Below, piece after piece: positions 7,461 to 14,705 of a stretch of DNA of 26,678 nt. A model generated the notes under the pieces. The model worked only from the letters and a program-made list of their open reading frames with translations, had not been told where the DNA came from and did no database searches. The DNA lies in the IMG/VR virus record IMGVR_UViG_3300042563_002132, positions 1 through 26,678 of that record; one strand, given 5' to 3'. The DNA is from a virus. The position numbers were made by a program, and so were the translations under genes. How positions within the stretch are numbered: position 1 is the stretch's first letter; every line of letters begins with the position of its first letter.

Positions 7461-7470
7461 ATTCTATTTT

Positions 7471-7560
7471 TTAAATTGTAGACCTCATCCAACGAAAAGC
7501 AAGTTTATCACTTGAGTAATCTGTGGTGTTACCCCCCTTAAATTGTAGACCTCATCCAAC
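7471..7560 (-). repeat. mini repeat-spacer-repeat array at the 3' end of paralogue B
   Basis: On the coding strand the 36-base repeat (7560-7525) is followed by a 31-base spacer (7524-7494) and a 23-base partial repeat (7493-7471). The repeat differs from that at 6811-6776 at only two bases (GGGGGG versus GGGGAA near its end), while the spacer shows no obvious similarity. The partial copy supplies the TGA stop of paralogue B and then runs into the intergenic gap. Confidence 0.85.
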
Positions 7561-7916
7561 CACTCCTTTATAAGTTCCTGTATTTCAGTGCGGTTAAGAC
7601 CAAAATTACTTTTTAAAAATATCCAAATATCTTCATAAGACACATAAACCCAATCATTTTCTCTATCGTAAACCATTAATTTATACTTTGGTTTATATCT
7701 AAATAAAGTCAAATCTTGGTTTTTTTCGTCCTGAACAACATCCAAGTCGTCGAATAGATGTAAGAATTCCATTGGATTGTTATTAAAAGCAATTTTTGCA
7801 AGTTTATTTGTTCCCCCAATAGCTTTTGAGGCTGCTTCCCACCCATAATCCTTAGTTAAGTCTTTTAACTTTGTCTGAAGTTTGCTATTTTGATTTTCTG
7901 TTATAATTATTTTCAT
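7485..7916 (-). CDS. MKIIITE-tagged protein with duplicated C-terminal repeat (paralogue B)
   Basis: A 143-residue protein, first gene of the minus-strand group. It begins MKIIITENQNSKLQTKLKDL and is clearly homologous to the gene at 6721-7167 up to about residue 127 (EWLDEVYNLRGVTP). After that it has its own tail (QITQVINLLFVG), encoded by a 31-base segment and the first bases of a duplicated repeat, where the stop TGA falls. A central GWEAASKAIGG..KLAKIAFNNNP stretch is the best conserved part. It may be a packaged internal protein if the tag is a capsid-targeting signal; otherwise function unknown. Confidence 0.8.
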   Translation of the reverse strand: MKIIITENQNSKLQTKLKDLTKDYGWEAASKAIGGTNKLAKIAFNNNPMEFLHLFDDLDVVQDEKNQDLTLFRYKPKYKLMVYDRENDWVYVSYEDIWIFLKSNFGLNRTEIQELIKEWLDEVYNLRGVTPQITQVINLLFVG

Positions 7917-7989
7917 ATTTCAGTTGTTATGTTAAAAAATTTTTATTATAATTAAACTAATTGTAGAACATAACTCAAATAATAAGTAT

Positions 7990-8424
7990 ATGGAGATAGA
8001 AAAAAACATAGCACTCCCCGAAAAGATTTTATATCTTGTTAGGGGAGTGCCTTAACTAGGGTCAGGAAAATCAACTTTTGCTAAATCATTAGGTGGTATT
8101 CATATTGAAGCCGACCAACATTTTATGATTGATGGTGTTTATAAGTTTGATGGGAGTCAAATAAAAAATGCTCACAATTATTGTCAAGGTCAAACAAGGG
8201 CTTGGATGAATGTAGAATCGGATCAAATAGATACAAGTAAAATTGTTGTTTCAAATACATTCACACAGGAATGGGAAATGCAACCATATTTTGATATGGC
8301 AAAAGAATATGGTTATAAAGTTTTTAGTGTCATTATTGAAAATAGACATAATGGTGTTAATGAACACAATGTCCCTGAAGAAAAAATAGAACAAATGCGT
8401 AACCGTTTTGAATTAAAATTATGA
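7990..8424 (+). pseudogene. N4BP2-like P-loop kinase interrupted by a TAA inside the Walker A motif
   Basis: From ATG 7990 the frame encodes MEIEKNIALPEKILYLVRGVP, then a TAA stop (8053-8055) and CTA, then GSGKSTFAKSLGG and the rest to 8424. Removing TAACTA gives an intact Walker A (RGVPGSGKST). The remainder matches the AAA_33/N4BP2-like kinase family: ADQHF, YKFDGSQIKNAHNYCQ, VVSNT, EMQPYFDMAKEYGYKV and VPEEKIEQMRNRFE. These kinases phosphorylate polynucleotide 5' ends or small molecules. An internal start at ATG 8125 would lack the P-loop and be inactive. It may be a recent pseudogene, a read-through gene or an assembly artefact. The stop overlaps the next start. Confidence 0.8.
8011..8050 (+). 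other. perfect inverted repeat just before the in-frame stop of the kinase
   Basis: GCACTCCCC (8011-8019) is the exact reverse complement of GGGGAGTGC (8042-8050), separated by 22 bases that can themselves pair partly (AAGAT with ATCTT). The 3' arm ends two bases before the TAA at 8053. A stable RNA hairpin here could affect decoding or translation. Confidence 0.7.
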
Positions 8425-9263
8425 GCAGATTAGATAAACTTAAAGAACAACATCCAGAATTAAATATTAGCATTATAGATATTATTGGTATGATAGATCC
8501 TACTGACACATATAAGTATTCGGAATTCCTAATTAAAATTTTAAAACGTTGGTATGATAATTTAGATATAAGATATGGGATGGGTGTGGACTTTATTGGT
8601 GAAGAAAATGTTGAGATTTTAAATGAGTTTGAAAAACATTGTAAAGCAAAAAGAATTGAGAAAAATGATATTAGTCAACATAGTGATTTTATAAGTTTAA
8701 AGAATGAAGTTAAAAAGGCTAATGAAATTCTCAGAGTGAAAGAGTCGGAAAAACAGACCAAAAAAATATTTGATAATGATGAATGGTTGGTTATAGTTCC
8801 TTTAAGTTATGAGGCATCAAAAATGTATGGTATGAATACAAAGTGGTGCACAACCGAGTTAAAATATTGGAATAAGTATATTACAAATTATAAATTAGTT
8901 TATATTCTCAATAAAAAAACAAATGATAAATATAGTATTTCTAGAGATAAGACAGACGATACGGATATAAAAGCTTGGTTATCTGACGATACGGAGATAA
9001 GCCCATTGTTATTGCCAATACCTCAAGAATTATGGTCATTAATAATTCTTGAATTACAAAAACAAGAATCGGTTATAGATTTAGTGGGTGGAAATATAAT
9101 AGATAACATTAAACCAAATGACTCAGTTATGAGAGTGGTTCAACGAGTAAAAACATATAGTAATCCTGATTTATTCGCTGACCCTGTATTTTCATATGAT
9201 AAAGAATATATGAATAAATTAATGAGCGAATATATAACATCATCATTATTTACTAACACTTAA
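8421..9263 (+). CDS. KWCT-motif phage protein (paralogue of 13308-14291)
   Basis: A 280-residue soluble protein whose ATG overlaps the kinase stop. It has an N-terminal DIIGMIDPTDTYKYSEFLIKILK segment (residues 20-42) and a central block PLSYEASKMYGMNTKWCT (residues 127-144). The same two blocks occur in the gene at 13308-14291. KWC motifs of this kind recur in phage and mobile-element proteins such as PcfJ-like ones, but the biochemical role is not established. A short internal duplication (GACGATACGGA at about 8955 and 8985) is present. No membrane or signal segment. Confidence 0.75.
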   Translation: MSRLDKLKEQHPELNISIIDIIGMIDPTDTYKYSEFLIKILKRWYDNLDIRYGMGVDFIGEENVEILNEFEKHCKAKRIEKNDISQHSDFISLKNEVKKANEILRVKESEKQTKKIFDNDEWLVIVPLSYEASKMYGMNTKWCTTELKYWNKYITNYKLVYILNKKTNDKYSISRDKTDDTDIKAWLSDDTEISPLLLPIPQELWSLIILELQKQESVIDLVGGNIIDNIKPNDSVMRVVQRVKTYSNPDLFADPVFSYDKEYMNKLMSEYITSSLFTNT

Positions 9264-9278
9264 TAAAAAATAATAAAT

Positions 9279-9944
9279 ATGTTAAAATTTAAAAAAATAA
9301 TATCCGAGGGAAACTCAGGAAGAGTGTGGATTAGCTCGGATACCCATTTCGGTCATAAAAATATTTGTCGTGGGGTAACAAATTGGAGAACTAACGAGGA
9401 TGAAATCCCTCTTAGTTCCACACGTGATTTTCAAACATTGGAACTAATGAACAATACTTTGGTTGATAATATCAATTATAAGGTTGGTCAGAATGATACC
9501 TTAATTCTATTGGGGGATGTTTCGTTTGGTGGGTTTGATAACATTAGAGTTTTTTTAGGTAGATTGGTATGTAAAAATATTCATTTGATTCTTGGGAACC
9601 ACGATCATCATATAAGAGATAATAGAGATAATATTAGAGACTTATTTTTATCTGTAAATGACTACCTGGAGGTTAATATTGACGGAGTTAACTTTGTTAT
9701 GTCTCACTACCCATTTCAAAGTTGGAATGGTCTTAATAAAGGTGTAATTCATCTTCACGGACACGTTCATTTATCTAATACGAATAAGTGGGGTAATGGT
9801 AAAAAATTAGATGTTGGTGTGGATGGAAATAATCTTCAACCATATAGTATTACGGAGATTGTACATATGATGGATAAGCGAAAGGTTGGGTCTGATGTTA
9901 TCAATGATCATCACTTGGATGATATAAATGGAATTGTAGGTTAA
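9279..9944 (+). CDS. calcineurin-like metallophosphoesterase
   Basis: A 221-residue two-metal phosphoesterase with all core motifs: D21-T-H23 (SDTHFGH), GD79-80 (GDVSFGG), GNHDHH at 106-111, S-H143 (MSHYP) and HGHVH at 160-164. The family hydrolyses phosphomonoesters, phosphodiesters or cyclic phosphates with Mn or Ni/Fe. Its size and motif spacing resemble stand-alone phage and bacterial enzymes annotated as metallophosphatases. The N-terminal MLKFKKIISE extends before the domain and resembles a T4-type capsid-targeting peptide. Next to a kinase relic and upstream of an RNA ligase, it could process RNA ends; this role is inferred. Confidence 0.93.
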   Translation: MLKFKKIISEGNSGRVWISSDTHFGHKNICRGVTNWRTNEDEIPLSSTRDFQTLELMNNTLVDNINYKVGQNDTLILLGDVSFGGFDNIRVFLGRLVCKNIHLILGNHDHHIRDNRDNIRDLFLSVNDYLEVNIDGVNFVMSHYPFQSWNGLNKGVIHLHGHVHLSNTNKWGNGKKLDVGVDGNNLQPYSITEIVHMMDKRKVGSDVINDHHLDDINGIVG

Positions 9945-9957
9945 TTTGAGATTTTAA

Positions 9958-9965
9958 TATATTTA
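9958..9965 (+). promoter_or_regulatory. putative -7 element TATATTTA for the metallopeptidase gene
   Basis: TATATTTA differs from TAnnTTTG by one base and lies five bases before ATG 9971, the same spacing as the better promoters here. A possible -33 TTG lies at 9934-9936, 21 bases upstream. Confidence 0.35.
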
Positions 9966-9970
9966 TTAGT

Positions 9971-11215
9971 ATGAAAATTATTATTACAGAATCTCAAGTT
10001 AAATTACTTAATGAAATATTAGGGGTACCAGACAATATAAATAAAGTTGCTGAAGAATTATTTAAAATAATATCCAAAGACATCCAATCTATTAATGAAA
10101 AAGATGAGGAATATGAATTTGATGGAAGAGTTAGTTTCATAATTGGGGGTAAGAAAAAAATCATTATTAATAAGTATGAATTAATTGTTAATGTTAAAGA
10201 GTTTGATGAGTATGTTGGAAAACCTGATATTATACAAATGGGTATGGGACAATCATTTATGTTTGATAGAGATGAGATGATGAAAAAAATCCGACCTTCA
10301 ACAACAGCGGAAATGACAATAACTTTTGCGGTATCACCCGAATCGGAGCCTTATGAATTATATGAAACATTAATGAATAAAAAAGATGAGTATGTAAGTT
10401 CTATTGCTCACGAGATAAAACATAAATATGACAAACAAGTCAAACAATTAGATTTAATTAGCCGGGATGTTAAGTATGTATCCACACAGAAAATAGGGAA
10501 TTTTGGGATTCCAGTAATTGATGGTAAATTCTTTAGATATATGTATTTCATTGAGGCTGCAGAAAATTTAGTGAGACCAACAGAAATTTCATCAGAAATG
10601 GAAAGTGGAAATATAACAAAATCCCAGTTTAGAGAATTTTTGGAAAATAATAAAGTTTATAAGGAACTGATGGATATTAAAAACTTCACATTTAACAAAT
10701 TTATTAATGAGTTAAATCAAAGTGAGGATAGGATGGATGCACTACTTGATCATATTGGTGAAGATCCATCAAGTATGACAAAACAAGAAAAAATTAAAAG
10801 AGTGTTGGAAATTGTTTTTATCAATTTAACAAATATTAGAGCAAATACATTTGATGATATGGTTCTTAATAAGGAAGATGAATTGAGAAAAATGTTTAGT
10901 TCGGTATTCTCAGAAAATTTACCAAGTTTTTTAAATGATGATGGTGGTAGTAAAAAAGTTGACGATTTAAGATCAAAATTTTTAACTAGACTTATGAGAT
11001 TTCAAAATGATCCTATTAAATTTTTTGAATATGAATGTGAAAAATTTAATTATGTTGCATCAAAAATGATAAAAAAGATTGGTAAACTTTATGGTTTGGC
11101 AAAAGATGATCAACCAATGAATGAATCTATACTCAATTGGGAGTTGTATCAACAACTTATGGAAAAAAAATACGGTAAAAGAAAAATAGAAACCGAATTT
11201 AAATTTAAAAAATAA
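9971..11215 (+). CDS. MKIIITE-tagged putative zinc metallopeptidase
   Basis: A 414-residue protein beginning MKIIITESQ. The sequence SSIAHEIKHKYD contains a HExxH zincin motif, H147-E-I-K-H151. A conserved acidic stretch follows at about 192-210 (YFIEAAENLVRPTEISSEM), where a third zinc ligand would be expected. Residues 240-400 are helical and unassigned. Phages of this type commonly carry such putative peptidases, and substrates are unknown. The tag may mean the enzyme is packaged with the virion or matured by the phage protease. It has a leaderless-type upstream element and is followed by a terminating gap and a new promoter. Confidence 0.82.
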   Translation: MKIIITESQVKLLNEILGVPDNINKVAEELFKIISKDIQSINEKDEEYEFDGRVSFIIGGKKKIIINKYELIVNVKEFDEYVGKPDIIQMGMGQSFMFDRDEMMKKIRPSTTAEMTITFAVSPESEPYELYETLMNKKDEYVSSIAHEIKHKYDKQVKQLDLISRDVKYVSTQKIGNFGIPVIDGKFFRYMYFIEAAENLVRPTEISSEMESGNITKSQFREFLENNKVYKELMDIKNFTFNKFINELNQSEDRMDALLDHIGEDPSSMTKQEKIKRVLEIVFINLTNIRANTFDDMVLNKEDELRKMFSSVFSENLPSFLNDDGGSKKVDDLRSKFLTRLMRFQNDPIKFFEYECEKFNYVASKMIKKIGKLYGLAKDDQPMNESILNWELYQQLMEKKYGKRKIETEFKFKK

Positions 11216-11247
11216 TTTGTTTTAATTAAAAAACTTTATTATCTTTG
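11216..11247 (+). promoter_or_regulatory. complete Bacteroidota-type promoter
   Basis: TTTG (11216-11219), 20 bases, TATCTTTG (11240-11247), seven bases before ATG 11255. Expected to drive the group of small genes leading to the RNA ligase. The leader would be at most a few bases long. Confidence 0.75.
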
Positions 11248-11254
11248 TCTTTAT

Positions 11255-11437
11255 ATGGAAAAACCCTGTAAAGAATGTCCCCACTTTAATAGTAATCGTC
11301 ACAACGATACTATTGTTGATTTTGCTGAAAGAACCGGTAAGAAACACAATTGTCATATGACAGAAGGGAAAAAAGATTTGTGGAATGTTAAAGATAAAAA
11401 ATTAGAATGTTATGGAAGTAAAGTTAACAAAGATTAA
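11255..11437 (+). CDS. small Cys/His-rich protein, possibly DUF6283-like
   Basis: A 60-residue protein with a metal-binding pattern: CKECPHF at 5-11, HNCH at 31-34, and a final C (LECYGS). The CxxCP...CH...C-G arrangement resembles DUF6283 proteins found in phages and actinobacteria; this is a pattern-level match only. Likely a small zinc-binding domain. It starts seven bases after a promoter -7 element and overlaps the following gene by 26 bases. Confidence 0.75.
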   Translation: MEKPCKECPHFNSNRHNDTIVDFAERTGKKHNCHMTEGKKDLWNVKDKKLECYGSKVNKD

Positions 11438-11804
11438 GTCCATTAAACGAATAAAATTAAGGTTTAATTTAGGTAAGGGTAAGAATTATATGCATTGGCA
11501 AATAACATATCCTAATGGAGTTAAAGAATATTTACATCCTGACGATACTAATATGGTTTTATATGGATGTGAATTAAAAAACAATAAAAAAACAGCTCAA
11601 AAAATTTATAGTGGGGAACATAAAACCGTATGTGCTTGGATATTGTGTGATAACATTGAAATGATTGATTCAACTAAAGAAGGTGAATCTATTAGGTACA
11701 ATCCTAAGATAATTCCAAATTGGACAATAAATGGTGTTATTTCTGATGATGTGAAAATTAATGAAATACATATTAAAAATAAAAATTTATATAAAATAAA
11801 CTAA
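11412..11804 (+). CDS. hypothetical protein, 130 aa
   Basis: A 130-residue basic protein. Start ATG 11412 lies within the preceding gene; a later ATG at the codon before HWQITYPNGV would remove a basic segment (IKRIKLRFNLGKGKNYM) that looks like part of the fold, so the longer form is preferred. Distinct features are HWQITYPNGVKEYLHPDDT and KTVCAWILCDNIEM, suggesting a compact alpha/beta domain with a CAWxxC pair. No membrane segment. Not assigned to a known family. Confidence 0.7.
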   Translation: MEVKLTKIKSIKRIKLRFNLGKGKNYMHWQITYPNGVKEYLHPDDTNMVLYGCELKNNKKTAQKIYSGEHKTVCAWILCDNIEMIDSTKEGESIRYNPKIIPNWTINGVISDDVKINEIHIKNKNLYKIN

Positions 11805-11806
11805 AA

Positions 11807-11914
11807 ATGGGAAATTTACATCCAGCAGCTCAAGTGGTTGCATTAATAGTGATAGGTGTTGTGATAAGTGTTGGGATTTTATCCTTATTTACTTCTTTCT
11901 TTGATAAACATTAA
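11807..11914 (+). CDS. small single-span membrane protein, 35 aa
   Basis: ATG 11807, three bases after the previous stop, opens a 35-residue frame (MGNLHPAAQVVALIVIGV onwards) with one hydrophobic helix at about residues 9-29 and a short FFDKH tail. It is the first of three consecutive tiny membrane-type frames before the RNA ligase gene. Function unknown; small membrane proteins of phages often act on host envelope processes. Confidence 0.6.
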   Translation: MGNLHPAAQVVALIVIGVVISVGILSLFTSFFDKH

Positions 11915-11930
11915 AATAAAATGGAAAATT

Positions 11931-12023
11931 ATGATAGTATATCTTGTAGGTGGGATTTGTATGGGTATTATGTTAAGACCATATGTAAATGAATTAATTA
12001 AAAATTACGTAAACAGAAAATAA
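11931..12023 (+). CDS. small membrane-associated protein, 30 aa
   Basis: A 30-residue frame from ATG 11931 (MIVYLVGGICMGIMLRPYV, then NELIKNYVNRK) combining a short hydrophobic helix with a basic C-terminus. Its stop overlaps the next start (taATG), the coupling seen throughout this genome. A competing 23-codon frame from ATG 11921 lacks any such features. Confidence 0.5.
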   Translation: MIVYLVGGICMGIMLRPYVNELIKNYVNRK

Positions 12024-12118
12024 TGGAAGTGGTGCAAGGTGTTGCGGTTATTATTCTCAGTATATGTGTATGTGTTTTGATATCGGATATTGAGAACGGT
12101 CACTTTAATAAAAAATAA
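12023..12118 (+). CDS. small single-span membrane protein, 31 aa
   Basis: ATG 12023 overlaps the previous stop by one base and encodes 31 residues (MEVVQGVAVIILSICVCVL, then ISDIENGHFNKK): an N-terminal hydrophobic helix with two Cys and a charged tail, predicted to face the cytoplasm or periplasm depending on insertion. The RNA ligase gene starts nine bases after its stop. Confidence 0.5.
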   Translation: MEVVQGVAVIILSICVCVLISDIENGHFNKK

Positions 12119-12127
12119 AATAAGAAA

Positions 12128-13261
12128 ATGGAAAATCAAAATAGTGTTGCGTATGTTGGTTTGATCGGTGAGGTCAAAGCAATTGAAGGGGCTGATAATA
12201 TTGAACAAGTTGTTGTTGGTGGTTGGAACTCCATTGCACAAAAAGGTGTTTATAATGTTGGGGATAAGGTTGTTGTTGCAACAACCGATGCGGTTATACC
12301 ACAAGCGTTATCTGATTTAATGGAGGTAACTAACTATCTTCGTAAAGGTCAGAGAGTTAGAACCGTTAAGTTGCGAGGAGTGTACTCTGAGTGTTTATTG
12401 ATCCCATTTAAGTTCTTAGCCCCAAAAGCATTAGAGAACAATGTCAGTGAAGGTCACGATATGATGAACATACTTGGCATTACTAAATATGAACCACCAG
12501 TTAAGACCATTCAACTAAGTGTCGGTGGACGTAAAGTAAAATACCACCAAAACCCTAATTTCAAAGTTTACTACAAGTTCCCTAACCAAAAGAATGTACC
12601 GGATATGTTCAATGAAGAAGATGAGGTTGTTATAACTCGTAAGTTACACGGAACAAATGCCAGATATGGAATAGTTAGAAAGAAAAAACTATCATTGTGG
12701 GATCGTGTTAAAATGTTATTTGGTAATAAATGGGTTTCCTTTGATTTCATTTATGGGTCTCACAACGTAGAGAAGGGTTCTGATAGTCAAGGATTCTACG
12801 ATACTGATGTATGGATGAATGTTGCCAAAAAATACGACATACGTCAAAAATTGTGGGATCACGTAAAAGACACTTACGAACCATTTGGGTTGACTGAAGG
12901 TGTTGTTATATATGGTGAGATATACGGAGCGGGGATACAGAAAAACTACGAGTACGGTTTAACTGATGTTAAATTTGTTGGTTTTGATGTTCAAGTTGAT
13001 GGAGTATACCAACCATACCTTGAAGAAACCGTTCATTTTGATTGTTTACAATTACCACAAGTTGAGTTACTTTATCAAGGTAATTGGAATAAAGAGGAAC
13101 AAGATAAATATGTGTTCAACAACAATATAGAAGGAACTAAAGTTCCTCACGAAGGTATTGTTGTTAAATCTGTGACAGGTGATCGTAGAAAAGTGAGTAA
13201 AGTTATTAACCCAGATTACTTGATTGCGAGTGAAAAACATAATTATGGTGATTCCCATTAA
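12128..13261 (+). CDS. RNA ligase with N-terminal OB-like domain
   Basis: A 377-residue ATP-dependent RNA ligase. The nucleotidyltransferase core has motif I K172-L-H-G (TRKLHGTNARYG), motif III YGEIYG at 262-267, IIIa FVGFDV at 283-288, motif IV EGIVVK at 342-347, and a basic motif V region (KVSKVI at 355-360). Residues 1-115 form a separate domain (YVGLIGEVKAIEGADNIEQ, then VGDKVVVATTDAVIP), like the OB domain preceding the catalytic core in the Deinococcus RNA ligase (Rnl5) group. It joins 3'-OH and 5'-phosphate RNA ends, probably to repair host-cleaved tRNA or other RNA. A kinase and a cyclic-phosphate receiver elsewhere in the window fit that role. Confidence 0.93.
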   Translation: MENQNSVAYVGLIGEVKAIEGADNIEQVVVGGWNSIAQKGVYNVGDKVVVATTDAVIPQALSDLMEVTNYLRKGQRVRTVKLRGVYSECLLIPFKFLAPKALENNVSEGHDMMNILGITKYEPPVKTIQLSVGGRKVKYHQNPNFKVYYKFPNQKNVPDMFNEEDEVVITRKLHGTNARYGIVRKKKLSLWDRVKMLFGNKWVSFDFIYGSHNVEKGSDSQGFYDTDVWMNVAKKYDIRQKLWDHVKDTYEPFGLTEGVVIYGEIYGAGIQKNYEYGLTDVKFVGFDVQVDGVYQPYLEETVHFDCLQLPQVELLYQGNWNKEEQDKYVFNNNIEGTKVPHEGIVVKSVTGDRRKVSKVINPDYLIASEKHNYGDSH

Positions 13262-13282
13262 CTTGATGAGATCACTTTTTTT
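13248..13282 (+). terminator. possible weak terminator after the RNA ligase gene
   Basis: GTGAT (13248-13252) can pair with ATCAC (13271-13275), followed by seven T. The stem is only 5 bp with an 18-base loop and overlaps the ligase stop codon, so it may be partial or inactive. Confidence 0.3.
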
Positions 13283-13307
13283 ACTTATATTTTAATAAAA
13301 AGATTAA

Positions 13308-14291
13308 ATGGGATTAAAAAACATAAAAAAAGAAAACGATATGATTAATATTAATTTTATTGATCTAATCGGTAATGTGGATTGTAGTAAAACTAAAAAA
13401 TACACACAATTTTTAATTAAAATGCTTAAATATAGTTTTAAGGAATATAATAATACTATTATACCATTAGATAATTCAGAACAAAAACCTTTTCAAAATC
13501 TAAACCTTGAGACTTATGAAGGTTGGTTAACACATAGATTAACACTTCTTTTGTTTGGGTGGGATGAAATGTGTGCATTCTCTGAGTTTTGTGAATATAT
13601 GGAAAAAGGTTTAGTTATTGAAAAGGACATTAGTAAATATGATAGTTGGGATATGTTGAAGATGGAAACCTATATGGCAAAAAATCGCAACTTATATAAT
13701 AATAGTAAAAAAGACATAAAAATTTTTTATGAGGATGATAGATTTTTATGTTTAAAACCTTTAAGTTATGAATCTTCTATTTCATACGGATATCAAACTA
13801 AATGGTGCACATCTTCCGTTAATGACCCTTCGTATTTTTATAGATATTCAAGAGATGGTGTTCTTGTTTATGTAATTGATAAAATTAATAACAAAAAATT
13901 TGGATTTTATTATTCTGAGATTAATATGCAGATATATGATGAAAAAGATAATAGAGTAGATTCAATGGAAACTAAAATACCATTTGATATATTATCGGTT
14001 TTATTTAAAGAAATGGAAATTGATTTTAATAATGGAAATTTAAATTATAAATTATTTGGTGAAGATACTTTAACAAAAATGAAAGACTTGGGATACATTT
14101 CAGTTCAGTGTAATCAAAGTGAACCCCAAGCGGAAGTAATTGGTGAATTTACCTTTGGACTTTACCCTGTGGATTATGTTGAACCGGATTATGATCCTGA
14201 TATGGAACGGCTAGCGAGACAAGAACTTCCTTTAATGGAAGACATTTTTAATGTACGAAGGGGTAGACCTGTTAATAGAGTACCATTTTAA
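13308..14291 (+). CDS. KWCT-motif phage protein (paralogue of 8421-9263)
   Basis: A 327-residue protein sharing two blocks with the gene at 8421-9263: FIDLIGNVDCSKTKKYTQFL near residues 17-36 and PLSYESSISYGYQTKWCT at 151-168. Between them it has a longer insertion. The C-terminal 60 residues are not shared and are acidic (DYVEPDYDPDMERL). ATG 13308 is used; ATG 13341 (MININF) is an alternative that still includes both blocks. TTATATTTT about 20 bases upstream could be a degenerate promoter. The two copies are in the same orientation about 5 kb apart, so they are old duplicates or separate acquisitions. Role unknown. Confidence 0.75.
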   Translation: MGLKNIKKENDMININFIDLIGNVDCSKTKKYTQFLIKMLKYSFKEYNNTIIPLDNSEQKPFQNLNLETYEGWLTHRLTLLLFGWDEMCAFSEFCEYMEKGLVIEKDISKYDSWDMLKMETYMAKNRNLYNNSKKDIKIFYEDDRFLCLKPLSYESSISYGYQTKWCTSSVNDPSYFYRYSRDGVLVYVIDKINNKKFGFYYSEINMQIYDEKDNRVDSMETKIPFDILSVLFKEMEIDFNNGNLNYKLFGEDTLTKMKDLGYISVQCNQSEPQAEVIGEFTFGLYPVDYVEPDYDPDMERLARQELPLMEDIFNVRRGRPVNRVPF

Positions 14292-14298
14292 ATAAGAT

Positions 14299-14484
14299 AT
14301 GGAGACATTAATAGAGATATTTGTTAGATTTGCAAATGAAAGTACGTATCATACTAGAATCAAAATAAACCCAAAAAATATTAAAAATCCTTTAGTTTTC
14401 CCTAATGAGGTATTTTTTGATATTGATGATATGAGGGTTGCAATTAGTAGAAAAGATTGGGAGTTAATAATTAAAAATAAATAA
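14299..14484 (+). CDS. small hypothetical protein, 61 aa
   Basis: A 61-residue frame (METLIEIFVRFANESTYHT, ending ISRKDWELIIKNK) starting seven bases after the previous stop. Mixed alpha/beta composition, no membrane segment. First of six tightly packed small genes (14299-15675) with spacings of -4 to 8 bases that are probably one transcript. Family not recognised. Confidence 0.65.
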   Translation: METLIEIFVRFANESTYHTRIKINPKNIKNPLVFPNEVFFDIDDMRVAISRKDWELIIKNK

Positions 14485-14487
14485 AAT

Positions 14488-14700
14488 ATGCAAACATTAG
14501 TTTTCAACACAACATTAAAAACGGTTAAACTTTATTCAAAAAATGAATCTGCGTCAGGAGTAATTTTTTATTATGATAATATACCAACGGTACAAGTTAT
14601 GGCAAATTATTATGAAGTTTATGAAAATGATAGTGATGGGAAAAAAGTACCAGTATTAAGAATTCCAATTTGTGGAACAAATATGAAAATTGTAAAATAA
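14488..14700 (+). CDS. small hypothetical protein, 70 aa
   Basis: A 70-residue frame (MQTLVFNTTLKTVKLYSKN, then VIFYYDNIPTVQVMANYYEVY) that looks largely beta-sheet with many Tyr and Val, ending PICGTNMKIVK. No signal or membrane helix. The next gene starts five bases downstream. Could be a small single-sheet domain that binds nucleic acid or protein; nothing in the sequence decides this. Confidence 0.7.
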   Translation: MQTLVFNTTLKTVKLYSKNESASGVIFYYDNIPTVQVMANYYEVYENDSDGKKVPVLRIPICGTNMKIVK

Positions 14701-14705
14701 AAAAA

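Noticed and set aside
6721-7560. Repeats as prophage or integrative-element attachment sites
   Set aside because: The copies flank only about 45 bases or single small genes; there is no integrase, and copies are coding 3' ends.
7990-8424. Stop-codon reassignment (TAA as sense)
   Set aside because: TAA ends most other genes in the window, so it must be a real stop here.
8125-8424. Functional short protein from ATG 8125
   Set aside because: It would lack the Walker A motif, while the codons upstream clearly encode the family's P-loop; better described as the remnant of the kinase.
12005-12304. Minus-strand frame over the start of the RNA ligase gene
   Set aside because: Opposes a strongly supported gene and has low-complexity Asn/Ile/Phe composition typical of antisense AT-rich DNA.
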